In this document: in pieces, positions 53,026 to 61,613 of the stretch | Layout: each line of letters opens with the position of its first letter | Numbering within the stretch: position 1 is the first letter of the stretch | Translations under genes and position numbers: made by a program | Assembly: GCF_000282595.1 (NCBI RefSeq) | Contig: NZ_AKIZ01000016.1 | Location: 124,001-188,000, forward strand | Reading direction: 5' to 3' | DNA from: Phyllobacterium sp. YR531 | GTDB taxonomy: Bacteria; Pseudomonadota; Alphaproteobacteria; Rhizobiales; Rhizobiaceae | Length of the DNA: 64,000 nt | The notes under the pieces: generated by a model | The model's database searches: none | What the model was told of the DNA's origin: nothing | Seen by the model: only the letters and a program-made list of their open reading frames with translations

Positions 53026-53605
53026 TCTTCAATCACCACTCGGCGTTACATTTATCCCGGGAAACCATGGCAACGCTGCGGGCGGTACTGGTGTAACACT
53101 GCAAGAGCGAAAAGGCATTTCTCTTGTCCAAGTGACAGCCTGGAACAATACAATTTCAACGGTGCTGACTGCGATTGGCAGCGCAACCGGCGTCATAATT
53201 CAGAACACGCCCGGCAGCGGTCGTGTGGCGGGCGAGAAATCTGTTTTCGGCTTTGCCCCCGGGCGCTTCATGGTTGTTGGAGCCACGCCCGATCTTGAAC
53301 AGCGTTTGCGTGCTGCGATTTCAACCGATCTTGGTACAGTCATTGCACTAACGCATGGTCGTACGATTTTCCGTATAAGTGGGGAGCAGGTAGAATGGGT
53401 ACTGGCAAAATTATTTGCCATCGACTTTTCCGAACACGCATTTCCCGTTGGGGCTGGTCGGGCAACATTACATCATGATATCCATGCATTAATCCAACGA
53501 ATAGACTCTCAGACCTTTGATATCTACGTGTTCCGCACATTTGCACGCTCGTTCTGGTTAACACTGGGTCATGCAGCAGAAGAGGTTGGCTATCTGGTAG
53601 AATAG
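53018..53605 (+). CDS. soxG: Sarcosine oxidase gamma subunit
   Basis: 195 residues from the ATG at 53018, overlapping the soxA end by 8 bases. The start MADLQSPLG and the segment IIQNTPGSGRVAG, ending DIYVFRTFARSFWLTLGHAAEEVGY, are typical of SoxG, a GcvT-like subunit. It converges with the FAD oxidoreductase gene, one base apart. Confidence 0.9.
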   Translation: MADLQSPLGVTFIPGNHGNAAGGTGVTLQERKGISLVQVTAWNNTISTVLTAIGSATGVIIQNTPGSGRVAGEKSVFGFAPGRFMVVGATPDLEQRLRAAISTDLGTVIALTHGRTIFRISGEQVEWVLAKLFAIDFSEHAFPVGAGRATLHHDIHALIQRIDSQTFDIYVFRTFARSFWLTLGHAAEEVGYLVE

Positions 53606-53606
53606 C

Positions 53607-54818
53607 TTATTTGAATGCGAAGAGGTCTTCGTCCGGATCGCCAGTGCCGGTTATCAGGCCGCGTACAAGCTGAGATGCAACCATTGAAAAGGTAATTCCA
53701 TTGCCACCATATCCGAGAATGGCGTAGCACCGATCCATACCAGGGATAGCACCTATGGAAGGCAAACCCGTCGAACTTGAGCCAAAACTTCCCGCCCAGG
53801 CATAATCGGCCTCTGCAGTAATCTTGGGGAACATCCTTTTGAGCTTTTTCAGGATAGAATTGGTTTTTGATTTAAGCTTGGCGTCCCGCTTTTCCTCATT
53901 CTCAAATTCCTCGTCCTCGCCTCCAACTATTATTCGACCATCTTGTGTCGTTCGCATGTAAAGGTAAGGGTCGGAAGCTTCCCAGATAAGGCAGCGCTCA
54001 GGCCAAAGCTTATCGCGTTGTGGTGCTGTCGCCAGTGCCCATGTCGAAATGATCTTGTGGCCTTTTTTCGGCACATAATCGGGTAGCTCATAACCCGTGG
54101 CTGATACGAGATATTTGGAGCGGATTTTCCGCCCATCCTTGGTTATCGCCAATACATCTCGCGATCTCGGCTCGACAAAAGTAACCTCCACTGGAGCATA
54201 AATACGGGCCCCGCGATCAATTGCCTTATTCAGATATCCAAGTGCAAGCTTGCGGGGATTGGCTTCGATGTTGTTGAAGCTCATTAAAGCCGCCGTGCGA
54301 TCTATGCCAAATCTTGATTGAAGATCGTCGTTAGAAAGGAATCTCGTCTCAAAACCAGCACGTTGACGCGCAAGTAATTCCTTCTGCAATCCCTTCTCGT
54401 CCAGTACATCACCAGCAATATAAAGTGAATCCCTATCTTTCATTTCGCACGAGATGCCTAAATCTTTCGTTCGCTCCCGCAGCGCATCCACTGCTAGCTT
54501 GGAACGTCGCCAAGCGCGCTCGGCATTATTCAGCCCAATATGTTTTGCCAAATGATGTAACGGCATATCAATTTCAAATTGCAACAGTGCAGTACTTGCA
54601 GGCGTAGACCCCATCACAGGCTTTCGTCGATCAAATATTGCCACGCTGTAGCCCGCTTCAGTCAGTCCCTCAGCCACCAACGCTCCACTGATCCCGGCGC
54701 CGAGAATAGCTACATCGACGCTAATGTCATCCATCAACGCATCAAACTTTATACCAGTTGCAGCCTTTCCCAGCCAAATTGGCTGTCCGGTTCTCAAATT
54801 CCGATGTTGTGTTGTCAT
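53607..54818 (-). CDS. DAO-family FAD-dependent oxidoreductase
   Basis: 403 residues of the D-amino-acid oxidase/OrdL type: DVAILGAGISGALVAEGLTEAG (FAD site), STALLQFEIDMPL and GIGY-like AILGYGGNGITFS at the C-terminus. Substrate is probably an amine or amino acid. It is not a clear SoxB, as the SoxB-type start and FMN region are not seen. It lies 58 bases downstream of guaD on the same strand and is likely part of that operon. Confidence 0.85.
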   Translation of the reverse strand: MTTQHRNLRTGQPIWLGKAATGIKFDALMDDISVDVAILGAGISGALVAEGLTEAGYSVAIFDRRKPVMGSTPASTALLQFEIDMPLHHLAKHIGLNNAERAWRRSKLAVDALRERTKDLGISCEMKDRDSLYIAGDVLDEKGLQKELLARQRAGFETRFLSNDDLQSRFGIDRTAALMSFNNIEANPRKLALGYLNKAIDRGARIYAPVEVTFVEPRSRDVLAITKDGRKIRSKYLVSATGYELPDYVPKKGHKIISTWALATAPQRDKLWPERCLIWEASDPYLYMRTTQDGRIIVGGEDEEFENEEKRDAKLKSKTNSILKKLKRMFPKITAEADYAWAGSFGSSSTGLPSIGAIPGMDRCYAILGYGGNGITFSMVASQLVRGLITGTGDPDEDLFAFK

Positions 54819-54876
54819 GAAGTTTCCAAATCGAAGGCAGTGACGCTCCGAAACGGTCAGAATGCAGCTTCGTTCC

Positions 54877-56184
54877 CTAGTCCAATGCGGTTTTGGATGC
54901 TTTGCCTGCTACATAAACCTCAGCGATACTGCGGTCATCCCCCATGGTCTGCAATAACATCAACTCCTCCACGAGCGTTTCGACTGTCTCCATGCGGACA
55001 CGCATGGCAGCTGTGGCACCGGCATTGAGAACAACACAGTCAGCCTCAGCTCCCTGCTTGAATGATCCGATGACATTATCGAGAGATAAGGCTCGGGCAT
55101 TGCCAAGTGTCACTTGATAGAAAGATCTTAGCGGATGATATCGTTGGCCTTGGATATTCAAGATTTTGTACCCTTCATCAAGGGTGCGCAGCATGGAATA
55201 GGACGTTCCTCCGCCAATGTCCGTGGCAATTGCGTTTCTAACATTGGACTTTGTTAATCGACCAAGGTCAAACAAGCCGCTTCCTATGAAGAGATTTGAC
55301 GTTGGACAAAAGACTGCAACGGATTTGCTATCAGCAATTGAACCAATCTCTGCATCAGTCAAATGGATGCAATGACCAAGCAGCGTTTTTGAGCCCAACA
55401 AACCATAATGTTCATAGACGTGGGTGTAATCGCGACTCCATGGGAAAAGTTCTGCCACGAAAGCGATTTCCGCGGGGTTTTCACCCAGATGTGTTTGAAC
55501 ATGCAATTGCGGAAACTCGTGCACCAGTGTGCCGCTCATTTCCAATTGCTCAGGCGTCGATGTAGGCGCGAACCTTGGCGTTATCGCGTAAAGCTGTCTT
55601 CCTTTGCCATGCCATTTCTGGACAAGCGCCTTACTGTCCTCATAGCCCGATTGCGGTGTATCAAGCAGATTGGGCGGTGCATTGCGATCCATCATTACTT
55701 TACCGGCAATCATCCGCATGTTGCGTTTATGCGATTCTGTAAAAAATGCATCGACTGAAGCTTTATGAACCGAGCAATATGCCGCTGCAGTTGTAGTGCC
55801 GTGTCGGATCAGTTCATCAAAGAAAGCTGAAGCAATCCGCTCCGGATGTCCCTGATTGGAAAACTTCTGCTCTTCGACAAACGTGTACTTGTCCAGCCAC
55901 TCTAAAAGTGCGCCTGCGTAGGAACCCACGACCTGCATCTGCGGATAATGAATATGGCAATCGATGAACCCAGGCATTATGAGGTGAGGACGATGATCAA
56001 TCACCTCGACATTACGGCCCTCGCCTAACCGGAGAGCCTCATAACTGTCCATGGCAACAATCTTGCCATCCCGAATTAACAAGGCACCCTCTTCGATATA
56101 GGTAAATGCTTCTGAGCTGGCATCCCCCTCTAGAGGCTCATCGTGAAAACTCAGAACACGCCCGCGTAGTAATGTCTCAGTCAT
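54877..56184 (-). CDS. guaD: Guanine deaminase
   Basis: 435 residues of the amidohydrolase family: GFIDCHIHYPQMQVVGSY carries the first metal His pair, then HLGENPAE, GHCIHL and ATDIGGGTSYSML. It converts guanine to xanthine and ammonia. The start overlaps the puuD end by 8 bases, so purine catabolism genes are coupled here. Confidence 0.93.
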   Translation of the reverse strand: MTETLLRGRVLSFHDEPLEGDASSEAFTYIEEGALLIRDGKIVAMDSYEALRLGEGRNVEVIDHRPHLIMPGFIDCHIHYPQMQVVGSYAGALLEWLDKYTFVEEQKFSNQGHPERIASAFFDELIRHGTTTAAAYCSVHKASVDAFFTESHKRNMRMIAGKVMMDRNAPPNLLDTPQSGYEDSKALVQKWHGKGRQLYAITPRFAPTSTPEQLEMSGTLVHEFPQLHVQTHLGENPAEIAFVAELFPWSRDYTHVYEHYGLLGSKTLLGHCIHLTDAEIGSIADSKSVAVFCPTSNLFIGSGLFDLGRLTKSNVRNAIATDIGGGTSYSMLRTLDEGYKILNIQGQRYHPLRSFYQVTLGNARALSLDNVIGSFKQGAEADCVVLNAGATAAMRVRMETVETLVEELMLLQTMGDDRSIAEVYVAGKASKTALD

Positions 56185-57409
56185 GGGCCGGCTTGCTCAA
56201 CTGTCCATCTCGATACCACGCAACAATTTGCGCACGTTCTTCATTTGTAATCCTCGTAAGATTACCCGGTGGCATCGCATGGCTAACTCCGGCCTGAATG
56301 TAAATTTCGTTGGCATGGGTAGCAATTAACTCGGCTGTATCAAGACGGATACCCTTCGGTGGCATTAAAATGCCATCCCAAGACGGCTCTGCAGCATGGC
56401 ACATCGAGCAACGCCCCATAACAGTATCTCGAACTTGCTCAAAATTTCGTGCTGCAAGAAAAGGTTGGGCAGCGCCGGAAACCTTTTCTTCTCCCGTCAG
56501 GACCTTGGGAACAGTCGATAGCCAAATGATAATTATGAAAAGAATAGTGGTGATTAACCATGTCCAATGCGGATTGCCTTTGCCGGCATGCTGGGAGTTG
56601 AAGTAGTGACGGATAAGAACCCCCATGATGAAAATCAGAGCTGCAATAATCCAGTTAAATTGGGTGGAGTGTGCAAGCGGATAATGGTTTGACAGCATCA
56701 GGAATATAACCGGAAGCGTCAGATAATTGTTATGCGTAGAGCGCTGTTTTGCCTGCTTTCCAAGTTTGGGATCTGGAGTTTTTCCAGCGATTAAATCCGC
56801 AACAACGATCTTCTGATTGGGAATGATCAGAAGAAAAACATTGCCAGACATAATAGTCGCGGTGAATGCACCAAGGTGAAGAAACGCAGCACGCCCGGTA
56901 AAAAGATGGGTGTAGCTCCACGCCATAAAAACGATCACCCCGTAAAGGATAATCATCAGTGCAGTATCATTGGATGCGAGTGGCGATCTGCATAGCAGGT
57001 CATAAACCAACCAACCAATCGCAAGCGATACGATAGATATTACGATCGCGGTAGGCGTCGAAACGTCCAGAACGTTAGGGTCGACCAAATAGAGATCTGC
57101 ACCAGCATAATAGACAATGCAAAGGAGCGTGAATCCGGAAAGCCAGGTAGCGTAGGATTCCCACTTAAACCAGATCAAGTGCTCCGGCATGTTGGGCGGT
57201 GCGACCATATATTTCTGGATATGATAAAAACCTCCGCCATGGACCTGCCACTCCTCACCATTCACCCCTTTGGGCAAGTTAGTGTGTCGACGCAGTCCAA
57301 GATCAAGAGCGATAAAATAAAACGATGACCCTATCCATGCAATGGCTGTAATGACGTGCAACCAGCGGGCAGCAAAACTTAGCCATTCCCAGAAAATCAG
57401 ATAATCCAT
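56177..57409 (-). CDS. puuD: Urate hydroxylase PuuD (membrane, cytochrome c domain)
   Basis: 410 residues. The N-terminal ~290 residues form a membrane domain with about eight helices (SFAARWLHVITAIAWIGSSF at its start); the C-terminal domain is a cytochrome c with CSMCH at 334-338 and a candidate Met ligand in SHAMPPGN. PuuD oxidises urate to 5-hydroxyisourate using the respiratory chain instead of O2-dependent uricase. It implies an aerobic or respiring organism. Confidence 0.92.
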   Translation of the reverse strand: MDYLIFWEWLSFAARWLHVITAIAWIGSSFYFIALDLGLRRHTNLPKGVNGEEWQVHGGGFYHIQKYMVAPPNMPEHLIWFKWESYATWLSGFTLLCIVYYAGADLYLVDPNVLDVSTPTAIVISIVSLAIGWLVYDLLCRSPLASNDTALMIILYGVIVFMAWSYTHLFTGRAAFLHLGAFTATIMSGNVFLLIIPNQKIVVADLIAGKTPDPKLGKQAKQRSTHNNYLTLPVIFLMLSNHYPLAHSTQFNWIIAALIFIMGVLIRHYFNSQHAGKGNPHWTWLITTILFIIIIWLSTVPKVLTGEEKVSGAAQPFLAARNFEQVRDTVMGRCSMCHAAEPSWDGILMPPKGIRLDTAELIATHANEIYIQAGVSHAMPPGNLTRITNEERAQIVAWYRDGQLSKPAHD

Positions 57410-57473
57410 CGACGCCCCACATGATATACGCCGTTACAATGCGGTCGTTCGCATGGTGATGCAACTGGTCCCG

Positions 57474-58178
57474 TTATCTGGAGTCGTGGAAAATAATACC
57501 TAATGTGTTTCGCACGCCGCTGCGCAAGCGACTCACACCATGACGCATATTGACGCGATAATATCCACGCGCTCCTTTTACTGGTCGCTGACTTACCGGA
57601 AAGACTACCGCATCACCCTGTCGAAGCGGAACTACCTCAATCCGAGATTGCATCCGTGGGCGTTGTTCTGTGAGAACAAACTCACCCCCAGTGAAATCAT
57701 CCCATGGCTGCGATAAGAGAATAGCAACCTGCAGCGGAAACACGTGTTCTCCATAAACGTCCTGATGAAGGCAATTATAGTCTCCTTCCTCATACTGCAG
57801 AAGCAGCGGCGTCGGTCGGTCCTGCCCTGCCAAATGGCATCTTTCAAGAAAGCTTACATGATCGTCGGGATAACGCACATCAATCCCCATCAACTCATTC
57901 CAACGGTTTGCGAGTTTCGCCAGTGGCGGATAAAACGCAGAGCGCAGGTTCTGGATAATATCTGGTAAGGGATAGCTGTAATATTTGTATTCGCCGCGAC
58001 CAAAGCCGTGTCTCGCCATGACAATACGTTTTCGGAATTGATCATCCTTTGTATAACCAGCAGCAATCCTCTGGCATTCTGCTTCAGACAATAATCCGGG
58101 CATTACTGCGCAACCAAAATCATTCAACTCGGTTGTTAGAAACGTCCAATCGATAGGGTTATAAATTTTGGGTAACAC
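57474..58178 (-). CDS. 2OG-Fe(II) oxygenase (prolyl-4-hydroxylase-like)
   Basis: About 234 residues from a GTG at 58178 with GAGGAGA about 8 bases upstream; a TTG five codons earlier overlaps that ribosome site and is rejected. The iron triad is HQD (CLHQDVYG, near residue 139) and a distal His in MRHGVSRLRSG, where the following Arg binds 2-oxoglutarate. The N-terminal half is ~120 residues of unknown specificity. It is 64 bases ahead of puuD on the same strand and may belong to the purine operon. The substrate is unknown. Confidence 0.83.
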   Translation of the reverse strand: MLPKIYNPIDWTFLTTELNDFGCAVMPGLLSEAECQRIAAGYTKDDQFRKRIVMARHGFGRGEYKYYSYPLPDIIQNLRSAFYPPLAKLANRWNELMGIDVRYPDDHVSFLERCHLAGQDRPTPLLLQYEEGDYNCLHQDVYGEHVFPLQVAILLSQPWDDFTGGEFVLTEQRPRMQSRIEVVPLRQGDAVVFPVSQRPVKGARGYYRVNMRHGVSRLRSGVRNTLGIIFHDSR

Positions 58179-58374
58179 GCTACATCTCCTCAATCATTAG
58201 TTGAGACCAGCGTGCCGTATCCTGAGTATTCTTCCACCCGTTTCCTGCCGGAAGCCATATTTTGCCGACATTTGCATATTACACGACGATTTTAAGTGAC
58301 TCAGCGGATCAGAATTCATAAATAGAGTCGCAACGAGGTGCTTTGCGTCGCGATAGCTTATATTGGGATCGATT

Positions 58375-58800
58375 ATGGGTTTGTTCAGGAATAGAAAGAC
58401 AGGAAGGCGCGGCGCGGCGCCGCTACTGATTTCTATTTTCTGGCTCATTTCTACTCTCAGCGCGACGTTGGGCGCTGGCTACTTTGCCGATAGGGATGCG
58501 AATATCGCGTCAACAGATATAGGGAACCCGCTAAAAAACGAAACGCGGATTGCTCGCGATGCCGATAGCTCAACGGCACCTGCACAACGACCAACGCGAA
58601 TTGCTGCTCTTGAAACTCTGCATCTGAAAATCAAAAGCGGATTGCGTGCCGATTCTGACCCGCACGATGGGCTTCTTTCCAGCATACCTGCGGTCTTTGC
58701 AGTCGAGAAACTTGTAACGACAGCGTCATCGCTTGGATACCGGTTGATTCCAACCTATAATTCATCCTTCAGCGCTCGAGCTCCACCTTTCGTAGCTTGA
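58375..58800 (+). CDS. Hypothetical single-pass membrane protein
   Basis: 141 residues from the ATG at 58375; an upstream TTG is less likely. A basic N-terminus (FRNRKTGRRG) precedes one helix (APLLISIFWLISTLSATLGAGYF), then a soluble domain without recognised motifs (SSTAPAQRPTRIAALETLHLKI). It would face the periplasm by the positive-inside rule. It is upstream of secDF but separated by a short hairpin. No family was recognised. Confidence 0.5.
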   Translation: MGLFRNRKTGRRGAAPLLISIFWLISTLSATLGAGYFADRDANIASTDIGNPLKNETRIARDADSSTAPAQRPTRIAALETLHLKIKSGLRADSDPHDGLLSSIPAVFAVEKLVTTASSLGYRLIPTYNSSFSARAPPFVA

Positions 58801-58895
58801 TACTTCCGTTTCCCGGCAGGAAACGACGGCACTAAATTCCGGCAGCGGCTATCCACCAAGGCAGCGTGCCCACTTTTTCATAATGGAACACAGAT

Positions 58896-61430
58896 ATGCG
58901 CACTTCGAGATGGGTTCTCTGGACCTATATTTTTATCATTCTTGCGGGCATTGTTCTTGCCTTTCCGAATATGTTCACCAAGGCACAGCTCGACGCAATG
59001 CCGAACTGGCTTCCAAAGAAACAGGTTGCGCTCGGCCTTGATCTTCGTGGCGGCTCCTACCTTGTACTTGAGGTAGACGCAGCTGCGCTGAAACGAGATC
59101 GTGTACGCTCTATTCTGGATGATGCACGCGGTCGTTTGCGCACGGCAAAGATTCAACCGCAATCTGTGCGAGTGGCTGGTGATAGCGTTGTGGTTACAAT
59201 TGCGGACGCAACACAGCGGGATGCAGCCGTTACCGCACTTCGCGAGTTGACTACTCAAGTAGCCCAAATCGGATTTGCTGCTCCTGTCAGCGATATCGAC
59301 ATTTCGACGAATGACAATCAAATTCGGCTCACGCTTACCGAAGCTGGCATGAAAGACAAGCTAGACAACGCACTGACGCAGAGCCTTGAGATTGTCCGTC
59401 GCCGCGTCGATCAGGTTGGTGTTGCCGAGCCTTCCATTCAACGCGTCGGTTCAGACCGTATTGTAGTGCAGCTTCCCGGACTGCAAGACCCAAGCCAGTT
59501 ACGTGCTCTGCTCGGTAGTACGGCCAAAATGACATTCCACATGGTCGCAGATCGCAACGCTGGCGAAGCACCACCTCCCGGCGTCTCAATTTTGCCTGAC
59601 GCCAAAGAACCTGGCGTGACATATCCAGTCGAGGACCGCGTAGCGCTGAGCGGCGAACGGCTCACCGATGCACGCGCCGCTTTCGATCAGCAGACCAACC
59701 AACCAATTATTTCCTTCCGGTTCGACAATATTGGAGCACGTCAGTTTGCCGAGATAACGAGTCAAAACGTTGGTCGCCCCTTCGCGATCGTACTTGATGG
59801 AAAAGTTCTTACAGCACCCGTCATTCAGGTTCCAATTACCGGCGGCTCTGGTCAAATAACGGGTAACTTCACCGTTCAGGATACGGTTACAACCGCTGCC
59901 CTGCTACGCGCTGGTGCGCTGCCTGCACCTCTAACTGTCATTGAAGAGCGAACCGTTGGTCCTGACCTTGGCGGTGACGTCATCAAGATGGGGCTTCTAA
60001 CTGGCCTGATCGGCTTTGCGCTTGTCGTCGGCTTTATCTTCATTCTCTATAGCGGATGGGGATTGATTGCCAATTTCGCGCTCGCGCTTAACGTTATTCT
60101 GACATTTGGTATTCTGAGTTTGATAGGGGCCACTCTAACACTACCCGGTATCGCCGCTATCATTCTCGGTATTGGCTTTGCCGTCGATGCCAACATCCTG
60201 ATCAACGAGCGTATTCGTGAAGAGGCTCGTAAAGGCATTGGTGCAATGGCCGCAGTCGATCGCGGCTTTAAACTGGCTTATTCGACCATTATCGACGCCA
60301 ATGCGACGCATCTTATTGCGACCTTCCTGCTCTTTCTCTTCGGCACGGGACCGGTACGCGGTTTTGCAATCACGATGATCATTGGCGCGCTCGTGTCCAT
60401 GTTCACCGCGGTTACAGTCGTTCGCATCATTACGATGGCGATCGTCCGCCGTCGCAAGATGAAGACGATCCATATCGAGCATCTATTCAAACTTGTGCCG
60501 GAAAACACCAACATCTCGTTCATGAACGCACGGTTCTTCGGTATCGGTGTTTCGATCTTCTTGTCGATTGCATCAGTGGTACTGTTTATTCACCCGGGCC
60601 TGAATTATGGCATCGACTTCAAGGGAGGTATCCAGGTCGAAGTCTCAACGTCCAAACCTGCCGACCTTGCTTCCATGCGCGAAAAGCTGGAGGGGTTGGG
60701 GTTAGGTGAAGTGGCCTTGCAGCAAGCTGGTGGCGATAGCCAAGTTCTGATCCGTGTACAGCGTCAGGAAGGCGGCGAAGAAGCGCAAACCATTGCCGTA
60801 ACCAAGGTTAAGGCAGCTGTTGAAGAGCTTGATCCTGGTGTGAAAATTGAACGTTCTGAGGTCGTGGGTCCTAAGGTGAGTGGTGAATTGGCCCGCTCCG
60901 GTGTTATAGCAGTGGTGCTCGCCAGTTTGGCTATGCTGCTCTACATTTGGTGGCGATTCGAATGGCACTTTGCTTTGGGTGCCATTGCAACCCTGATCCT
61001 TGATACAACTAAGACTGTCGGCTTCTTTGCGCTGTTGGGCCTGGATTTCAACCTTACAGCCATTGCCGCATTGTTGACGATCATCGGTTATTCGGTGAAC
61101 GACAAGGTTGTCGTCTATGATCGAATGCGTGAAAATTTGCGCATTCACAAGAAGATGCCTTTGCGTCAGATTATCGATCTGTCGATCAACCAGACACTTG
61201 CACGTTGTATATACACTTCCTTGACTGTCTTCCTCGCCATGCTTCCGATGGCGATCTGGGGCGGCAAAGCCGTAGAAAACTTCGCACTGCCTATGTTGTT
61301 CGGCGTTATTATCGCGACAAGCTCGTCGCTGTTCATCGCAGCTCCGATCTTGCTGCTTCTTGGAACATGGTGGGAAAAGAACCACGCCCACCGCATCGGT
61401 TCCACCGAAAAGGCTGTCACTCAAGGCTGA
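58896..61430 (+). CDS. secDF: SecDF, fused protein-export membrane protein
   Basis: 844 residues: SecD half with VALGLDLRGGSYLVLEVD, the PAP-like periplasmic domain and helices ending near residue 520; SecF half from ~residue 530 with GIDFKGGIQVEV and the ALLTIIGYSVNDKVVVYDRMRE helix. Fused SecDF occurs in rhizobia and some Gram-positives. With SecYEG it uses the proton motive force to pull substrates through. The length is as expected. Confidence 0.95.
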   Translation: MRTSRWVLWTYIFIILAGIVLAFPNMFTKAQLDAMPNWLPKKQVALGLDLRGGSYLVLEVDAAALKRDRVRSILDDARGRLRTAKIQPQSVRVAGDSVVVTIADATQRDAAVTALRELTTQVAQIGFAAPVSDIDISTNDNQIRLTLTEAGMKDKLDNALTQSLEIVRRRVDQVGVAEPSIQRVGSDRIVVQLPGLQDPSQLRALLGSTAKMTFHMVADRNAGEAPPPGVSILPDAKEPGVTYPVEDRVALSGERLTDARAAFDQQTNQPIISFRFDNIGARQFAEITSQNVGRPFAIVLDGKVLTAPVIQVPITGGSGQITGNFTVQDTVTTAALLRAGALPAPLTVIEERTVGPDLGGDVIKMGLLTGLIGFALVVGFIFILYSGWGLIANFALALNVILTFGILSLIGATLTLPGIAAIILGIGFAVDANILINERIREEARKGIGAMAAVDRGFKLAYSTIIDANATHLIATFLLFLFGTGPVRGFAITMIIGALVSMFTAVTVVRIITMAIVRRRKMKTIHIEHLFKLVPENTNISFMNARFFGIGVSIFLSIASVVLFIHPGLNYGIDFKGGIQVEVSTSKPADLASMREKLEGLGLGEVALQQAGGDSQVLIRVQRQEGGEEAQTIAVTKVKAAVEELDPGVKIERSEVVGPKVSGELARSGVIAVVLASLAMLLYIWWRFEWHFALGAIATLILDTTKTVGFFALLGLDFNLTAIAALLTIIGYSVNDKVVVYDRMRENLRIHKKMPLRQIIDLSINQTLARCIYTSLTVFLAMLPMAIWGGKAVENFALPMLFGVIIATSSSLFIAAPILLLLGTWWEKNHAHRIGSTEKAVTQG

Positions 61431-61460
61431 TAATTCCAACTTAGCGTTTGATGCTAAATA

Positions 61461-61501
61461 TTTGCGGCGCATAGAAAAAATCGTCTTCCTTGCGCCGCAA
61501 A
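61461..61501. terminator. Hairpin downstream of secDF
   Basis: TTTGCGGCGCA pairs perfectly with TGCGCCGCAAA across a 19-base loop, about 30 bases after the secDF stop. No T-run follows, so it may be a Rho-type or stability element. Confidence 0.5.
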
Positions 61502-61613
61502 CCAATGAAAACGGTTTGCAAGCCAAACTTGGTAGGCAATACTGTCATGAGACAAGATTGTTAGAAAATACGAGTACATCAAATAACACGCCTTAAGGGG
61601 GAGAAGCCGACAT

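Noticed and set aside
53607-54818. SoxB, the missing sarcosine oxidase beta subunit
   Set aside because: It is a DAO-family flavoprotein but lacks the expected SoxB-like sequence and lies on the opposite strand.
60702-61526. Long minus-strand open frame (274 codons) opposite secDF
   Set aside because: It lies antisense to the well-matched SecF half, is Cys/His/Gln-rich in the way of shadow frames, and has no family resemblance.
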